Shown piece by piece: positions 44,854 through 53,415 of a DNA stretch of 64,000 nt. Source of the stretch: Ruegeria sp. R14_0. GTDB taxonomy: Bacteria; Pseudomonadota; Alphaproteobacteria; Rhodobacterales; Rhodobacteraceae. Position numbers and translations under genes: made by a program. The DNA lies in assembly GCF_017743975.1 (NCBI RefSeq), contig NZ_JAGHRC010000011.1, positions 81,373 through 145,372 of the forward strand, written 5' to 3'. How positions within the stretch are numbered: position 1 is the stretch's first letter; each line of letters begins with the position of its first letter. Below the pieces are notes generated by a model. It ran no database searches. It was not told the origin of the DNA and saw only the letters and a list, made by a program, of their open reading frames with translations.

Positions 44854-45327
44854 TTACTCTGCCGCAGCAGCTTTTGTGACCTTAAGTGAGCCGCCCGCTT
44901 TCTCGACTGCTTCGACAGCAGATTTCGAGGCACCGGTGACTTCCAGGTTCACTTTTGCGCTGATTTCGCCTTTGGCCAGAACGCGAACACCGTCCAGCTT
45001 GCGACGCACCAGACCGGATGCAACCAGCACATCCTCGGTGATTGCTGCTTTGGCGTCCAGCTTGCCGGCGTCGACGAATTTCTGGATCAGGCCCAGGTTG
45101 ATAACGGCGAATTCCTTGCGGTTCGGCTTGTTGAAGCCACGCTTGGGCAGGCGCTGGTAAAGCGGCATCTGGCCGCCTTCGTAGCCATTGATGGCCACAC
45201 CCGAACGGGATTTCTGGCCTTTGATACCACGGCCACCCATTTTACCTTTGCCGGAACCCGGACCACGGCCAACGCGAGTGCGTTTCGGGCTAGCGCCAGG
45301 ATTGTCGCGCAGTTCGTTCAGTTTCAT
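44854..45327 (-). CDS. rplO: Ribosomal protein uL15
   Basis: 157 residues from ATG 45327 (MKLNELRDNPG), preceded by AGGAGAAGCG. The basic GRGPGSGKGKMGGRGIKGQK region is typical. First gene of the rplO-secY-adk unit, separated from rpmD by three foreign genes. Confidence 0.97.
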   Translation of the reverse strand: MKLNELRDNPGASPKRTRVGRGPGSGKGKMGGRGIKGQKSRSGVAINGYEGGQMPLYQRLPKRGFNKPNRKEFAVINLGLIQKFVDAGKLDAKAAITEDVLVASGLVRRKLDGVRVLAKGEISAKVNLEVTGASKSAVEAVEKAGGSLKVTKAAAAE

Positions 45328-45423
45328 TTCGCTTCTCCTAAGCCGGATGTGACCCCCGAAGCGTGATGGGCCAAACACGGCATTTCTTGGTTTTGATTCT
45401 CGTGGCCGCAAAGCCACCGGAGG

Positions 45424-45452
45424 CGTATAGAACTGTTGGGATCGCTTGGCAA
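45424..45452 (-). promoter_or_regulatory. Candidate rplO promoter
   Basis: Minus strand TTGCCA (45452-45447), 17-bp spacer, TATACG (45429-45424). The -35 lies inside the palindrome CGCTTGGCAAGCG. Same -35 and spacing as upstream of rpsJ and rpmC. Confidence 0.65.
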
Positions 45453-45473
45453 GCGTATCGACACGATCAAGCG

Positions 45474-46331
45474 TTAGTCTTCATCCTGTTCGTCCGACAC
45501 GGCCGCGGGTTTTGGCAAAACAGGCGCATCCCGTGGGTCGATACCATGCTTCTGAACCAAAGCGCCCAAAAAACTGTCGGGGTGAGGTATACCGCCAAAT
45601 CTATTCCGCACGAATGAACGCATACGTCGTCCGTAAAAATGGATCGACATGGTCTCATCCGTAACAAACCGCGAAGCGTTGGTGCCTGGCCGCCCCAAAA
45701 CCCTGCGATGCGCATACGAAATCGGATAGAGGAATTGCTCTGGCAATGAAAAACGAGCCTCGCCGTTCTGCGCAAGCAACCAGGTCAGCGCACTCGGGCC
45801 CCACACGCCCCAGGGCATTTCACCGGCATGACGCGGGTTTCCACCCCGTGCGTCCTGGATCAGGTCTCGTCGATGTCTCTTGGCCAGCCATGGCGGAATT
45901 CTGTACGGATTTTCTGTGTAGTCGATCAAGTCAAACAAAGTCGGGCTATCGACGGGCAGTCTGAGCACACCATTGTTAGTCTCATTAGGGGATATTCTGC
46001 CGTGAAAATGACCGTTGTCCGTGGTGAATGGCTTGACGCAATACGCATCGGTATCGGCCCAAATCATATCCGGCTGCTGTGCCAGCATGCGATACCGAAA
46101 CTTGTCCGCATGAACCGCGGGGCTGCCGGTTCTCTCATGCGTGAGGATGTTCTCGTCAGACAAGACGTCCCGCGCATCGCGATGCTCTGCACCGTCAGGA
46201 ATGTTTGGTATCTCTCCGTAAGAATACAGACAGACATGCTGCCCGACATCCAAAAACGACTTGATGCAAAGCTGTTCGAGAAAACTCAGCGGCCCGTCAA
46301 CCCACAGCATTCCGATCTGATATTCCGCCAA
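45474..46331 (-). CDS. Glycosyltransferase with DXD motif (sugar-binding region family)
   Basis: 285 residues. MIWADTDAYCVKPF carries the DxD metal/sugar-nucleotide motif, and the region GEMPWGVWGPSALTWLL is typical of the Gly_transf_sug (GT32-like) family. No signal peptide, so a cytosolic transferase probably acting on surface glycans. The acceptor is unknown. It is inserted between rpmD and rplO, with rplO's own promoter just downstream. Confidence 0.75.
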   Translation of the reverse strand: MAEYQIGMLWVDGPLSFLEQLCIKSFLDVGQHVCLYSYGEIPNIPDGAEHRDARDVLSDENILTHERTGSPAVHADKFRYRMLAQQPDMIWADTDAYCVKPFTTDNGHFHGRISPNETNNGVLRLPVDSPTLFDLIDYTENPYRIPPWLAKRHRRDLIQDARGGNPRHAGEMPWGVWGPSALTWLLAQNGEARFSLPEQFLYPISYAHRRVLGRPGTNASRFVTDETMSIHFYGRRMRSFVRNRFGGIPHPDSFLGALVQKHGIDPRDAPVLPKPAAVSDEQDED

Positions 46332-46454
46332 ATCACCCTTCCTTCATTTCGGACAGTTGCCCTTTGGGCTGTCATTGATGGATTTGACGGATTTTGAAAG
46401 TGCCTACAACCGAGAGCCGCAATTTTTCCACCTTCTGTGGCAGGCAGACCCCCA

Positions 46455-46482
46455 AAACAAAAGAGACGCCTTGCGGCGCCTC
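46455..46482 (-). terminator. Terminator after the DUF1127 gene
   Basis: GAGACGCC (46463-46470) pairs with GGCGCCTC (46475-46482) with one mismatch and a TTGC loop; the minus strand continues TTTTGTTTTG. Confidence 0.85.
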
Positions 46483-46506
46483 CCGAACAATATACTCTCG
46501 GTCCGA

Positions 46507-46722
46507 TTACGAGCAGTAAACGTGTTCCCGAGCGATATCTTTGATGTCGCACCGACGTACACCGATGTCATCCAGTTCGCGATCTGTCAGACCCTGCAGT
46601 TCCGAGTAAGTCTGATTATATTGCGCGCGCAGGGCTTGCGCCTCTTTGAAGCTTGCGACCAGGTTTGCGATGCGGGCGCTCAGGCCAAATCCTTCGCGGG
46701 AATATGTTGCTATGTCAGCCAT
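46507..46722 (-). CDS. DUF1127 small basic protein
   Basis: 71 residues from ATG 46722 (MADIATYSRE), with AAAGAAAGGAAAC upstream. The C-terminal YSELQGLTDRELDDIGVRR is the DUF1127 domain (YjiS-like). Relatives affect RNA turnover, phosphate or carbon metabolism in alphaproteobacteria. Single gene with its own terminator. Confidence 0.88.
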   Translation of the reverse strand: MADIATYSREGFGLSARIANLVASFKEAQALRAQYNQTYSELQGLTDRELDDIGVRRCDIKDIAREHVYCS

Positions 46723-46970
46723 GGTTTGTTTCCTTTCTTTGCCTGGGGCGAATTCCCCGGCTCCTGTTTGTGTTCCTTGTTTGGACAGGGCTGAGATAGG
46801 TCCACGCGATACCGCTAACAACGGAAGTTTTGGTCTATCCGCTATGCACTGGGGGAATGGCAGGCCAAGCTGTGGCTTTTCCTGAAGACAAGACCGCACC
46901 TATTGCCAAGCGTGACCCGTCATTGAATGATGCGCCTGCATTTTGATCCATCAATTCAGAAGTGAGCGTC

Positions 46971-47444
46971 ATGACGCAGACCAACGCCTCATCAGAACCT
47001 GACCAAGCCGCCACTGGCGGATGTCAATGCGGTCGCGTGCGATACAGGATCGGGCGGTTGGGCAAAGCGTCGATCTGCCACTGCAGAATGTGCCAAAGGG
47101 CGTTTGGCTCTTTCTTCGCGGCCCTCGTCGAAGCCGGGGAATTGGAATGGACTAGGGGCAAACCTGCCCTGTTTCAGAGCTCAGAGACGAACTGGCGCGG
47201 GTTTTGCGCCGAATGCGGAACCCCGTTAACCTATGAGTTCGATGGGCATGTCGAAATAGCAATCGGCAGTTTGGACAACCCGGATCTGGCCCCGCCGGAG
47301 GTGCAGGTCAACGCCCGTTACCAGCGGCCCTGCGTCCAGACCCTGCACCTGTTGCCCGAGAAATCAGCCTCGGACCAACTGAGAGATGAAGAGTGGAATG
47401 CATCCGTCACGTCCTTTCAACACCCGGACCATGACACACCCTGA
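46971..47444 (+). CDS. GFA family (glutathione-dependent formaldehyde-activating enzyme-like) protein
   Basis: 157 residues from ATG 46971. The zinc-binding cysteines are in GGCQCGRVRY, CHCRMCQRAFG and CAECGTPL. The family enzyme adds formaldehyde to glutathione, though many members have other or unknown roles. It is on the opposite strand to all surrounding ribosomal genes. Confidence 0.87.
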   Translation: MTQTNASSEPDQAATGGCQCGRVRYRIGRLGKASICHCRMCQRAFGSFFAALVEAGELEWTRGKPALFQSSETNWRGFCAECGTPLTYEFDGHVEIAIGSLDNPDLAPPEVQVNARYQRPCVQTLHLLPEKSASDQLRDEEWNASVTSFQHPDHDTP

Positions 47445-47462
47445 CCGGACATCAGCGCTTTG

Positions 47463-47496
47463 AAAAGAAAAACACCCCCGACCGAAGTCGGGGGTG
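47463..47496 (-). terminator. Terminator of the rpmC-rpmD unit
   Basis: CACCCCCGAC (47473-47482) pairs perfectly with GTCGGGGGTG (47487-47496). On the minus strand the loop is TTCG, a stable tetraloop, followed by TGTTTTTCTTTTC. It lies 25 bp after rpmD. Confidence 0.95.
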
Positions 47497-47521
47497 CCTA
47501 AAGTTTTCGAAGGGTGCGTGC

Positions 47522-47710
47522 TTAGCCGCGCTCTTCGACGATCTCTACCAGATGCGGGATCTTACGGATCATGCCACGGACCGAAGGAGTGTCCTCCAGC
47601 TCACGGGTTTTGTGCATCTTGTTCAGGCCCAAGCCGATCAGGGTTGCGCGCTGTTCGGCGGGGCGACGGATCGGAGAACCGATCTGCTTGACGACGATGG
47701 TTTTTGCCAT
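47522..47710 (-). CDS. rpmD: Ribosomal protein uL30
   Basis: 62 residues, MAKTIVVKQIGSPIRRPAEQ onward, the usual short bacterial L30. Last gene of the unit that starts at rpmC. Confidence 0.97.
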   Translation of the reverse strand: MAKTIVVKQIGSPIRRPAEQRATLIGLGLNKMHKTRELEDTPSVRGMIRKIPHLVEIVEERG

Positions 47711-47722
47711 GGGTCGCTCTCC

Positions 47723-48301
47723 TTACGCTTCGGCTTCAGCAGGCGCTTCGGCCGCAGGGGCTTCGTCCCGCTTGGGCAGGATGTCGGCAACTTTTTTGCC
47801 ACGACGCGCGGCAACCGAACGCGGGCTCTGCTCTTTCTGCAGGCCGTTGATGGTGGCGCGGATCATGTTGTACGGGTTCTGCGAGCCCAGCGACTTGGAC
47901 ACAACGTCCTTAACGCCCAGCATTTCGAACACGGCACGCATCGGACCACCGGCGATGATACCAGTACCTTCAGGTGCGGTGCGCATAACCACTTTACCGG
48001 CGCCGTGACGGCCTTCGATGTCGTGGTGCAGGGTACGACCTTCGCGCAGTTGCACGCGGATCATCTGACGCTTGGCTTGTTCAGTCGCCTTACGGATGGC
48101 TTCAGGTACTTCTTTCGCTTTACCTTTGCCAAAGCCGACGCGGCCTTTCTGATCGCCGACAACCACCAGAGCGGCGAAGCCAAAGCGCTTACCACCTTTT
48201 ACGGTTTTCGACACGCGGTTGATTGCGACCAGACGATCTGCAAATTCCGGTGCTTCTTCACGGTCGCGGCCACGGCCCCGACGGTTTTCACGTTCTGCCA
48301 T
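47723..48301 (-). CDS. rpsE: Ribosomal protein uS5
   Basis: 192 residues. The double-stranded RNA-binding N-domain (EFADRLVAINRVSKTVKGGK) and the C-domain motif are visible, with an EAPAAEAPAEAEA tail. 116 bp separate it from rplR; that gap holds GC-rich inverted repeats but no T-run. Confidence 0.97.
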   Translation of the reverse strand: MAERENRRGRGRDREEAPEFADRLVAINRVSKTVKGGKRFGFAALVVVGDQKGRVGFGKGKAKEVPEAIRKATEQAKRQMIRVQLREGRTLHHDIEGRHGAGKVVMRTAPEGTGIIAGGPMRAVFEMLGVKDVVSKSLGSQNPYNMIRATINGLQKEQSPRSVAARRGKKVADILPKRDEAPAAEAPAEAEA

Positions 48302-48417
48302 TTGGCATCCCTTTTCTCATGTGGCGCTTTCGGCGCCGTTTAAGTCAATCCAAGTGAGCCCCGACTAACGCCAGGGCCCCCGGATCATCGGGGCAGCCGC
48401 GAAGCTGCCCGCAAGTC

Positions 48418-48777
48418 TTAGATCTTCAGACCACCTTCACGCGCGGCGTCGGCAACTGCCTTCACCTTGCCGTGGAACAGGAAGCCACCACGATCGAAAT
48501 AGGCCTCTTCGACGCCTGCCTTCTTGGCACGCTCGGCGATGGCCGCGCCCACTTTGGTGGCCGCTTCGACATTGTTCTTGCCAACAACACCCAGATCTTT
48601 TTCCAGGGTCGAGGCCGAAGCCAGGGTCACGCCACGAACGTCGTCGATCAGCTGAACGCTGATGTTCTTGTTCGAACGGTGAACCGACAGGCGTACACGG
48701 CCGGCGTTGACTTTGCGAAGTTTGTTCCGAACGCGCAGGCGGCGCTTCAGAAACAGGGTTCTTTTGCTGTTTGCCAT
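48418..48777 (-). CDS. rplR: Ribosomal protein uL18
   Basis: 119 residues. The basic N-terminus (TLFLKRRLRVRNKLRKVNAG) and the FDRGGFLFHGKVKAVADAAR end are typical. Binds 5S rRNA. Confidence 0.97.
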   Translation of the reverse strand: MANSKRTLFLKRRLRVRNKLRKVNAGRVRLSVHRSNKNISVQLIDDVRGVTLASASTLEKDLGVVGKNNVEAATKVGAAIAERAKKAGVEEAYFDRGGFLFHGKVKAVADAAREGGLKI

Positions 48778-48788
48778 TGTTTGCGTCC

Positions 48789-49322
48789 TTACTTCTTCTT
48801 GCCTTCCTTGCGGAAGATGAACTCGCCCTTATAGCGGATGCCCTTGCCTTTGTACGGCTCGGGACGGCGCCACTCGCGGATTTTGGCCGCGGTTTCGCCC
48901 ACCAGCTGCTGGTCGATACCTTCCACAACGATCTCGGTCTGCTTCGGTGCGGTGATGGTGACACCTTCCGGAGCAGTGAAATCAACATCGTGGCTGTAGC
49001 CCAGGTTCAGCTTCAGGGTGTTGCCCTGCATCTGAGCCCGGTAACCAACACCCTGGATCTCCAGCTCTTTTTTGAAGCCCTGAGTTACACCGGTTACCAG
49101 GTTGGCAACCATGGTGCGGCTCATGCCCCACTGCTGGCGGGCACGCTTGGACATGCCGCGGGGGTTGATCTGCACAACGTTGTCTTCGACCGACAGCGTT
49201 ACGTCATCAGTTGCGGTGAAGCTGCGGGTGCCTTTCGGACCTTTGACTTCGATGGTCTGGCCGGACACAGAGGCGGTAACGCCGCTGGGCAGCTCGACCG
49301 GTTTTTTACCAATACGAGACAT
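48789..49322 (-). CDS. rplF: Ribosomal protein uL6
   Basis: 177 residues, MSRIGKKPVELPSGV start and the C-terminal PEPYKGKGIRYKGE motif. 11 bp from rpsH and rplR on its two sides. Confidence 0.98.
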   Translation of the reverse strand: MSRIGKKPVELPSGVTASVSGQTIEVKGPKGTRSFTATDDVTLSVEDNVVQINPRGMSKRARQQWGMSRTMVANLVTGVTQGFKKELEIQGVGYRAQMQGNTLKLNLGYSHDVDFTAPEGVTITAPKQTEIVVEGIDQQLVGETAAKIREWRRPEPYKGKGIRYKGEFIFRKEGKKK

Positions 49323-49333
49323 TGCAGACCTCC

Positions 49334-49726
49334 TTAGAAGACGGTGCAGAGCACTTCGCCGCCAACATTGTTGGAGCGAGCGTTTGCGTCCGACATCACA
49401 CCTTTCGGAGTGCTGACAATCGACACACCCAGACCCTGACGGACCTGCGGGATGTCATTGACGCCCATGTATACGCGGCGACCGGGTTTCGAGACCCGCT
49501 TCAGTTCGCGAATAACAGGGGTGCCTTCGTAGTACTTCAGGCTGATTTCGATGGCCGGATGACCGTTTTGACCGGTCGTCTTTTCATAGCCACGGATGTA
49601 ACCTTCGTCCGCCAGCACGTCCAGAACCCAACCGCGCAGCTTGGAAGCCGGGGTGGAAACAGTGGATTTGCCGCGCAGTTGCGCGTTGCGGATACGGGTG
49701 AGCATATCGCCGATAGGATCATTCAT
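49334..49726 (-). CDS. rpsH: Ribosomal protein uS8
   Basis: 130 residues, MNDPIGDMLTRIRNAQ start and the GVMSDANARSNNVGGEVLC end. S8 represses the spc operon in E. coli; no such site was identified here. Confidence 0.98.
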   Translation of the reverse strand: MNDPIGDMLTRIRNAQLRGKSTVSTPASKLRGWVLDVLADEGYIRGYEKTTGQNGHPAIEISLKYYEGTPVIRELKRVSKPGRRVYMGVNDIPQVRQGLGVSIVSTPKGVMSDANARSNNVGGEVLCTVF

Positions 49727-49739
49727 ATCTATGTCTCCC

Positions 49740-50045
49740 TTACCAGCTCGATTTCACCATGCCGGGGATCTGACCAGCAGAACCCAGCTCGCGCAGCGCA
49801 ATACGGCTGACCTTCAGCTTACGGTAGTAAGCGTGGGGACGACCGGTCAGCTGACAACGGTTGTGCAGACGGGTAGCCGAGCTGTTGCGCGGCAGTTTCG
49901 CCAGTTTCAGGCGCGCTTTGAAACGCTCTTCCATCGGGCGGCTCTCGTCATTCGCGATTTCTTTCAGCTCGGCACGCTTTGCGGCATATTTGGCCACCAG
50001 GCGTTCGCGCTTCTTCTCGCGTTCGATCATTGCTTTTTTAGCCAT
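49740..50045 (-). CDS. rpsN: Ribosomal protein uS14 (zinc-free type)
   Basis: 101 residues. It lacks the four cysteines of the zinc form, as is usual in proteobacteria. Ends in ELGSAGQIPGMVKSSW. Confidence 0.97.
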   Translation of the reverse strand: MAKKAMIEREKKRERLVAKYAAKRAELKEIANDESRPMEERFKARLKLAKLPRNSSATRLHNRCQLTGRPHAYYRKLKVSRIALRELGSAGQIPGMVKSSW

Positions 50046-50064
50046 GTCTCAATCCTCCCGGCGC

Positions 50065-50625
50065 TTACGCGTTGAACGGCATGTTGAAAGCTTTCAACAG
50101 TGCCTTAGCTTCAGCGTCGGTTTTCGCTGTGGTGGCAATTACGATATCCAGGCCCCAGACCTCGTCGACCTTGTCGAAGTCGATTTCCGGGAACACGATG
50201 TGCTCTTTCATGCCCATGGCAAAGTTGCCCTGACCATCGAAAGACGGCTTAACACCGCGGAAGTCACGAACGCGCGGCAGCGCGATGGTGATCAGACGAT
50301 CCAGGAATTCGTACATCCGGTCACCGCGCAGGGTCACTTTCGCGCCCAGCGGCATGTCTTCCCGGACGCGGAAACCCGCGATCGACTTCTTCGCCTTGGT
50401 TGCAACGGCCTGTTGACCAGCGATTGCAGTCAGATCCTCGACAGCGGCTTTCGCTTTCTTCGAGTCTTTGACCGCCTCAGCACCACAACCGATGTTCAGA
50501 ACGATTTTGTCCAGCTTGGGCAGCTGCATGTCGTTCTTGTAGCCGAACTCTTCTTTCAGAGCGGCACGGATGGTTTCAACGTACTGAGCTTTCAGACGCG
50601 GGGTGTAGGTTGCGTTATCAAGCAT
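50065..50625 (-). CDS. rplE: Ribosomal protein uL5
   Basis: 186 residues, with LDKIVLNIGCGAE and the late block IVFPEIDFDKVDEVWGLDI. Binds 5S rRNA. Start overlaps the rplX stop by eight bases. Confidence 0.98.
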   Translation of the reverse strand: MLDNATYTPRLKAQYVETIRAALKEEFGYKNDMQLPKLDKIVLNIGCGAEAVKDSKKAKAAVEDLTAIAGQQAVATKAKKSIAGFRVREDMPLGAKVTLRGDRMYEFLDRLITIALPRVRDFRGVKPSFDGQGNFAMGMKEHIVFPEIDFDKVDEVWGLDIVIATTAKTDAEAKALLKAFNMPFNA

Positions 50626-50929
50626 CGATCACGTCCCCTGTGGTCTTGGCGAAGCGAACCTTCTTGTCACCTTCCATGCGGAAGCCAACGCGAGTTGCTT
50701 TGCCGTTCTTGTCCAGCAGCGCCAGGTTCGACAGCTCGATCGGGTTTGCCTGAGGCAAACGGCCGCCTTGGCTGTTCTGGGTCTGGCGAGTGTGGCGGAT
50801 GGCGATGTTGATACCGTCGACAACAGCTTTACCGGCTTTGGGGTCAACCGAGGATATGGTTCCCTCTTTGCCCTTGTCCTTGCCGGCCAGCACGACGACC
50901 TTGTCGCCTTTGCGGAGTTTAGCAGCCAT
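50618..50929 (-). CDS. rplX: Ribosomal protein uL24
   Basis: 103 residues, KOW motif at the start (LRKGDKVVVLAGKDKGKEG). Assembly-initiating large-subunit protein. Confidence 0.97.
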   Translation of the reverse strand: MAAKLRKGDKVVVLAGKDKGKEGTISSVDPKAGKAVVDGINIAIRHTRQTQNSQGGRLPQANPIELSNLALLDKNGKATRVGFRMEGDKKVRFAKTTGDVIDA

Positions 50930-50931
50930 GA

Positions 50932-51300
50932 TTACAGCACCTCCGGAGCCAGCGAGATGATTTTCATGAAGTTCTTGCCGCGCAGTTCGCGAACAACGGG
51001 GCCAAAGATACGGGTACCTACGGGCTCGTTGTTGTTGTTCAGGATGACGGCGGCGTTGCGATCGAAACGGATCGCGGTGCCGTCTTCGCGACGGACTTCC
51101 TTGGCGGTGCGTACGACGACGGCCTTGCGGACGTCCCCTTTCTTTACGCGGCCGCGCGGGATGGCTTCCTTCACCGAGACGACAATGATGTCGCCGACGG
51201 AGGCGTATTTACGCTTGGAACCACCCAGGACCTTGATGCACTGAACTCGGCGTGCGCCGGAGTTGTCAGCGACATCCAGATTGGTCTGCATCTGGATCAT
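50932..51300 (-). CDS. rplN: Ribosomal protein uL14
   Basis: 122 residues, MIQMQTNLDVADNSGARRVQ start, very conserved. Two bases before rplX. Confidence 0.98.
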   Translation of the reverse strand: MIQMQTNLDVADNSGARRVQCIKVLGGSKRKYASVGDIIVVSVKEAIPRGRVKKGDVRKAVVVRTAKEVRREDGTAIRFDRNAAVILNNNNEPVGTRIFGPVVRELRGKNFMKIISLAPEVL

Positions 51301-51376
51301 GTGGTTTCTCCCGACCTGTGGGGGCTGGTCTCGTTAGATCCCCCAGGGTTTCGACAAATGGAAAAATCCCGGAAGC

Positions 51377-51607
51377 TTACGCTTCCAGAACTTCCCAACG
51401 TTTCGTCTTCGATTTCGGCGCGCATTCAATGATGCGTACGGTGTCGCCGACCTTGAAGGCGTTCTTTTCATCGTGAGCCCGGTATTTCTTGGACTTACGG
51501 ATGGTTTTCTTCAGAACCGGATGTGTAAAGCGGCGCTCTACCTGAACGGTCACGGTCTGTTCGTTGGCGTCGCTGGTCACGGTGCCTTGCAGGATACGCT
51601 TGGGCAT
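51377..51607 (-). CDS. rpsQ: Ribosomal protein uS17
   Basis: 76 residues, MPKRILQGTVTSDANEQTVT start. Four bases after rpmC. Confidence 0.97.
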   Translation of the reverse strand: MPKRILQGTVTSDANEQTVTVQVERRFTHPVLKKTIRKSKKYRAHDEKNAFKVGDTVRIIECAPKSKTKRWEVLEA

Positions 51608-51611
51608 CTGA

Positions 51612-51818
51612 TTACTCCTCGGATGCCGCAGCAGCGGCCTTTTCGTTCAGAATGGTTTTGACACGGGCAGCATTGCGGCGGGCCGCTTTGATGCCGGCTG
51701 TGTTTTCCAGCTGACCGGTTGCCTGTTGAAAGCGCAGGTTAAAGCTTTCTTTCTTCAGGTTGGCCAGTTCCTCGCGGAGCTGGTCCGGGGTCTTGTCACG
51801 CAGTTCTTGGGCGTTCAT
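51612..51818 (-). CDS. rpmC: Ribosomal protein uL29
   Basis: 68 residues, MNAQELRDKTPDQLREELAN start. It heads its own unit because three foreign genes separate it from rplP, its usual upstream neighbour. Confidence 0.97.
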   Translation of the reverse strand: MNAQELRDKTPDQLREELANLKKESFNLRFQQATGQLENTAGIKAARRNAARVKTILNEKAAAAASEE

Positions 51819-51936
51819 CGCCTTTTTCCTTTGCTCAAAACACCAGAAGGCCCCCTGATAGGGTCACCTTGGACCTGGTGGATGAATGATAGACATACGA
51901 ATCGCCCGACAACGCCGGGAGATCGCAGGATGCCGC

Positions 51937-51965
51937 TCTATAGGGGGTTAGGGGGTGGGTGGCAA
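51937..51965 (-). promoter_or_regulatory. Candidate rpmC promoter
   Basis: Minus strand TTGCCA (51965-51960), 17-bp C-rich spacer, TATAGA (51942-51937), about 120 bp before rpmC. Confidence 0.68.
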
Positions 51966-52123
51966 GAGGAAGTTTCACAGCTTATCAGTGACAAGACCAA
52001 GCCGCGCCAAACCTGAACATGTAGCACACTGTCTTACCACCGAACGAATTTGGCCGAAACTCAAAAGACAGATCGTCATTTCCGAATATTTTGCTCCGGT
52101 TAGATTTAAAACGGGTGAAAACA

Positions 52124-52717
52124 ATGGAAGTAGTTACCCTTGTTTGCTTCGCGGCAGTTCTAGTGATTGGCGTTTCGAGAACACGACGACGTACCCACCA
52201 TCGGAGAGGTGGATCACGCATTTCGGCGCCCTCAAAAAGTGTTCGCGCCGACTGGCGGAAATCGCCACCGTCAGCCCCTGCAAATCGCATCCTCAAAGGG
52301 CGCGCCTACGTGATCGACGGCGACACAATTGTGGTCCGCAAGTCAAAAATTCGTCTTGCCGGTATTGACGCGCCCGAATTGAACATGCCTTGGGGCCAAA
52401 AGGCTAAATGGGCGATGGTTGAAATCTGCAAAGGCCAAGAAATTACAATCAAGCTGAACGGAGAGACTTCCTATGACCGGCTTGTTGGTATTGGGTATCT
52501 TCCAAACGGACAAGACATAGGCGCTGAACTTGTAAAAAGAGGGCTAGCCTTAGACCTGCCATTCTTTTCGAACGGGAGGTATCGGCACCTTGAACCTGAG
52601 GGAGCACGAAAAAGACTGCGTAATGGGGCATATGGCCATGCGTCGATTTCGTTTCGCCAGGAAACTACGGTTGTCGCCTTTAGAAAGAAAGCAAAATGCC
52701 GTGCTGCGGACCGATAA
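52124..52717 (+). CDS. Thermonuclease-like (SNase) protein, probably membrane-anchored
   Basis: 197 residues from ATG 52124 (MEVVTLVCFAAVLVIGVSRT). An N-terminal hydrophobic helix is followed by a basic linker and an SNase domain with VIDGDTIVV, IRLAGIDAPELNMPWG and a later R in YDRLVGIGYL. It cleaves nucleic acid if active. It is on the plus strand against the ribosomal genes and is more AT-rich, which fits transfer. Confidence 0.82.
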   Translation: MEVVTLVCFAAVLVIGVSRTRRRTHHRRGGSRISAPSKSVRADWRKSPPSAPANRILKGRAYVIDGDTIVVRKSKIRLAGIDAPELNMPWGQKAKWAMVEICKGQEITIKLNGETSYDRLVGIGYLPNGQDIGAELVKRGLALDLPFFSNGRYRHLEPEGARKRLRNGAYGHASISFRQETTVVAFRKKAKCRAADR

Positions 52718-52733
52718 ACATGACGCCTTCGCG

Positions 52734-53354
52734 TCACTCCCATTTGTAGTTAAAACTCACCGAAATCCGCTCTTCCTCGGCCATGTTCATCGGCACCTCG
52801 TGGCGCAGCCAGCTTTCCCAGAGCAGGACATCGCCAACCTGCGGCTTCATATAGATGAATGGCTGCAAATCGCGCCGCCCACCTTTAAGCCGCGTCGGTG
52901 CGGCCATCATGCGGCCTGAGCGGGGGTCTTCCAGTTTCAGCGCACTCGCCCCTTCGGGCATCGCCACGTAGGTCGTGCCCGAGATCACGCTGTGCGGGTG
53001 CAGGTGGCTCGAGTGCATGCCGCCCTCGGGCAGAATGTTGATCCACAGATCTTCGAGCTTCAGCTCGCCCTCGCCCAGATCGAACTCCAGATCCTTGGCA
53101 AAAGCCGAGACGTGCTGATCCAGCGCTTTGACCAGATCGGCGAAGATCGGGAACCGCCAGGGCAGATCGGTCAGCGAGGCATAGCTGGTATAGCCGGGAT
53201 AGCCGTTCTCTTCGCACCATTCCTGCCCGGCCTCATCATCCTCGGCGATGACAAGGCAAGAGCTTTCCAACTCGCCCGCGTCGATCCTGGGATCAAACTC
53301 GGATAAAGCTGCGCGATAGAGACGGGTAACGAAGAGCGATTCAATCTGTGCCAT
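52734..53354 (-). CDS. Putative 2-oxoglutarate/Fe(II) oxygenase (TIGR02466-like)
   Basis: 206 residues from ATG 53354; an in-frame GTG lies two codons upstream. The stretch EGGMHSSHLHPHSVISGTTY and a late WLRHEVPMN supply candidate iron ligands of the jelly-roll fold, and FNYKW ends the protein as in this family. Substrate unknown. A 10-bp inverted repeat lies in its leader. Confidence 0.75.
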   Translation of the reverse strand: MAQIESLFVTRLYRAALSEFDPRIDAGELESSCLVIAEDDEAGQEWCEENGYPGYTSYASLTDLPWRFPIFADLVKALDQHVSAFAKDLEFDLGEGELKLEDLWINILPEGGMHSSHLHPHSVISGTTYVAMPEGASALKLEDPRSGRMMAAPTRLKGGRRDLQPFIYMKPQVGDVLLWESWLRHEVPMNMAEEERISVSFNYKWE

Positions 53355-53360
53355 GGCCAC

Positions 53361-53399
53361 GTCATAGCCCAGCCAGTTCCCGCAAGCGAGGGCTATGAC
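53361..53399. repeat. Perfect 10-bp inverted repeat
   Basis: GTCATAGCCC (53361-53370) and GGGCTATGAC (53390-53399), 19-nt loop, directly between the YHS stop and the oxygenase start. No T-run. Could be an operator or mRNA hairpin. Confidence 0.5.
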
Positions 53400-53415
53400 C
53401 GCCCGGGGTCGCGAC

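Noticed and set aside
45328..47521. Tail duplications of rpmD in the rpmD-rplO gap, and of rplP in the rplP-rpmC gap
   Set aside because: Looked for the 3' ends of both genes in the gaps and saw no similarity, so the tail pattern is claimed only for rplW and tuf.
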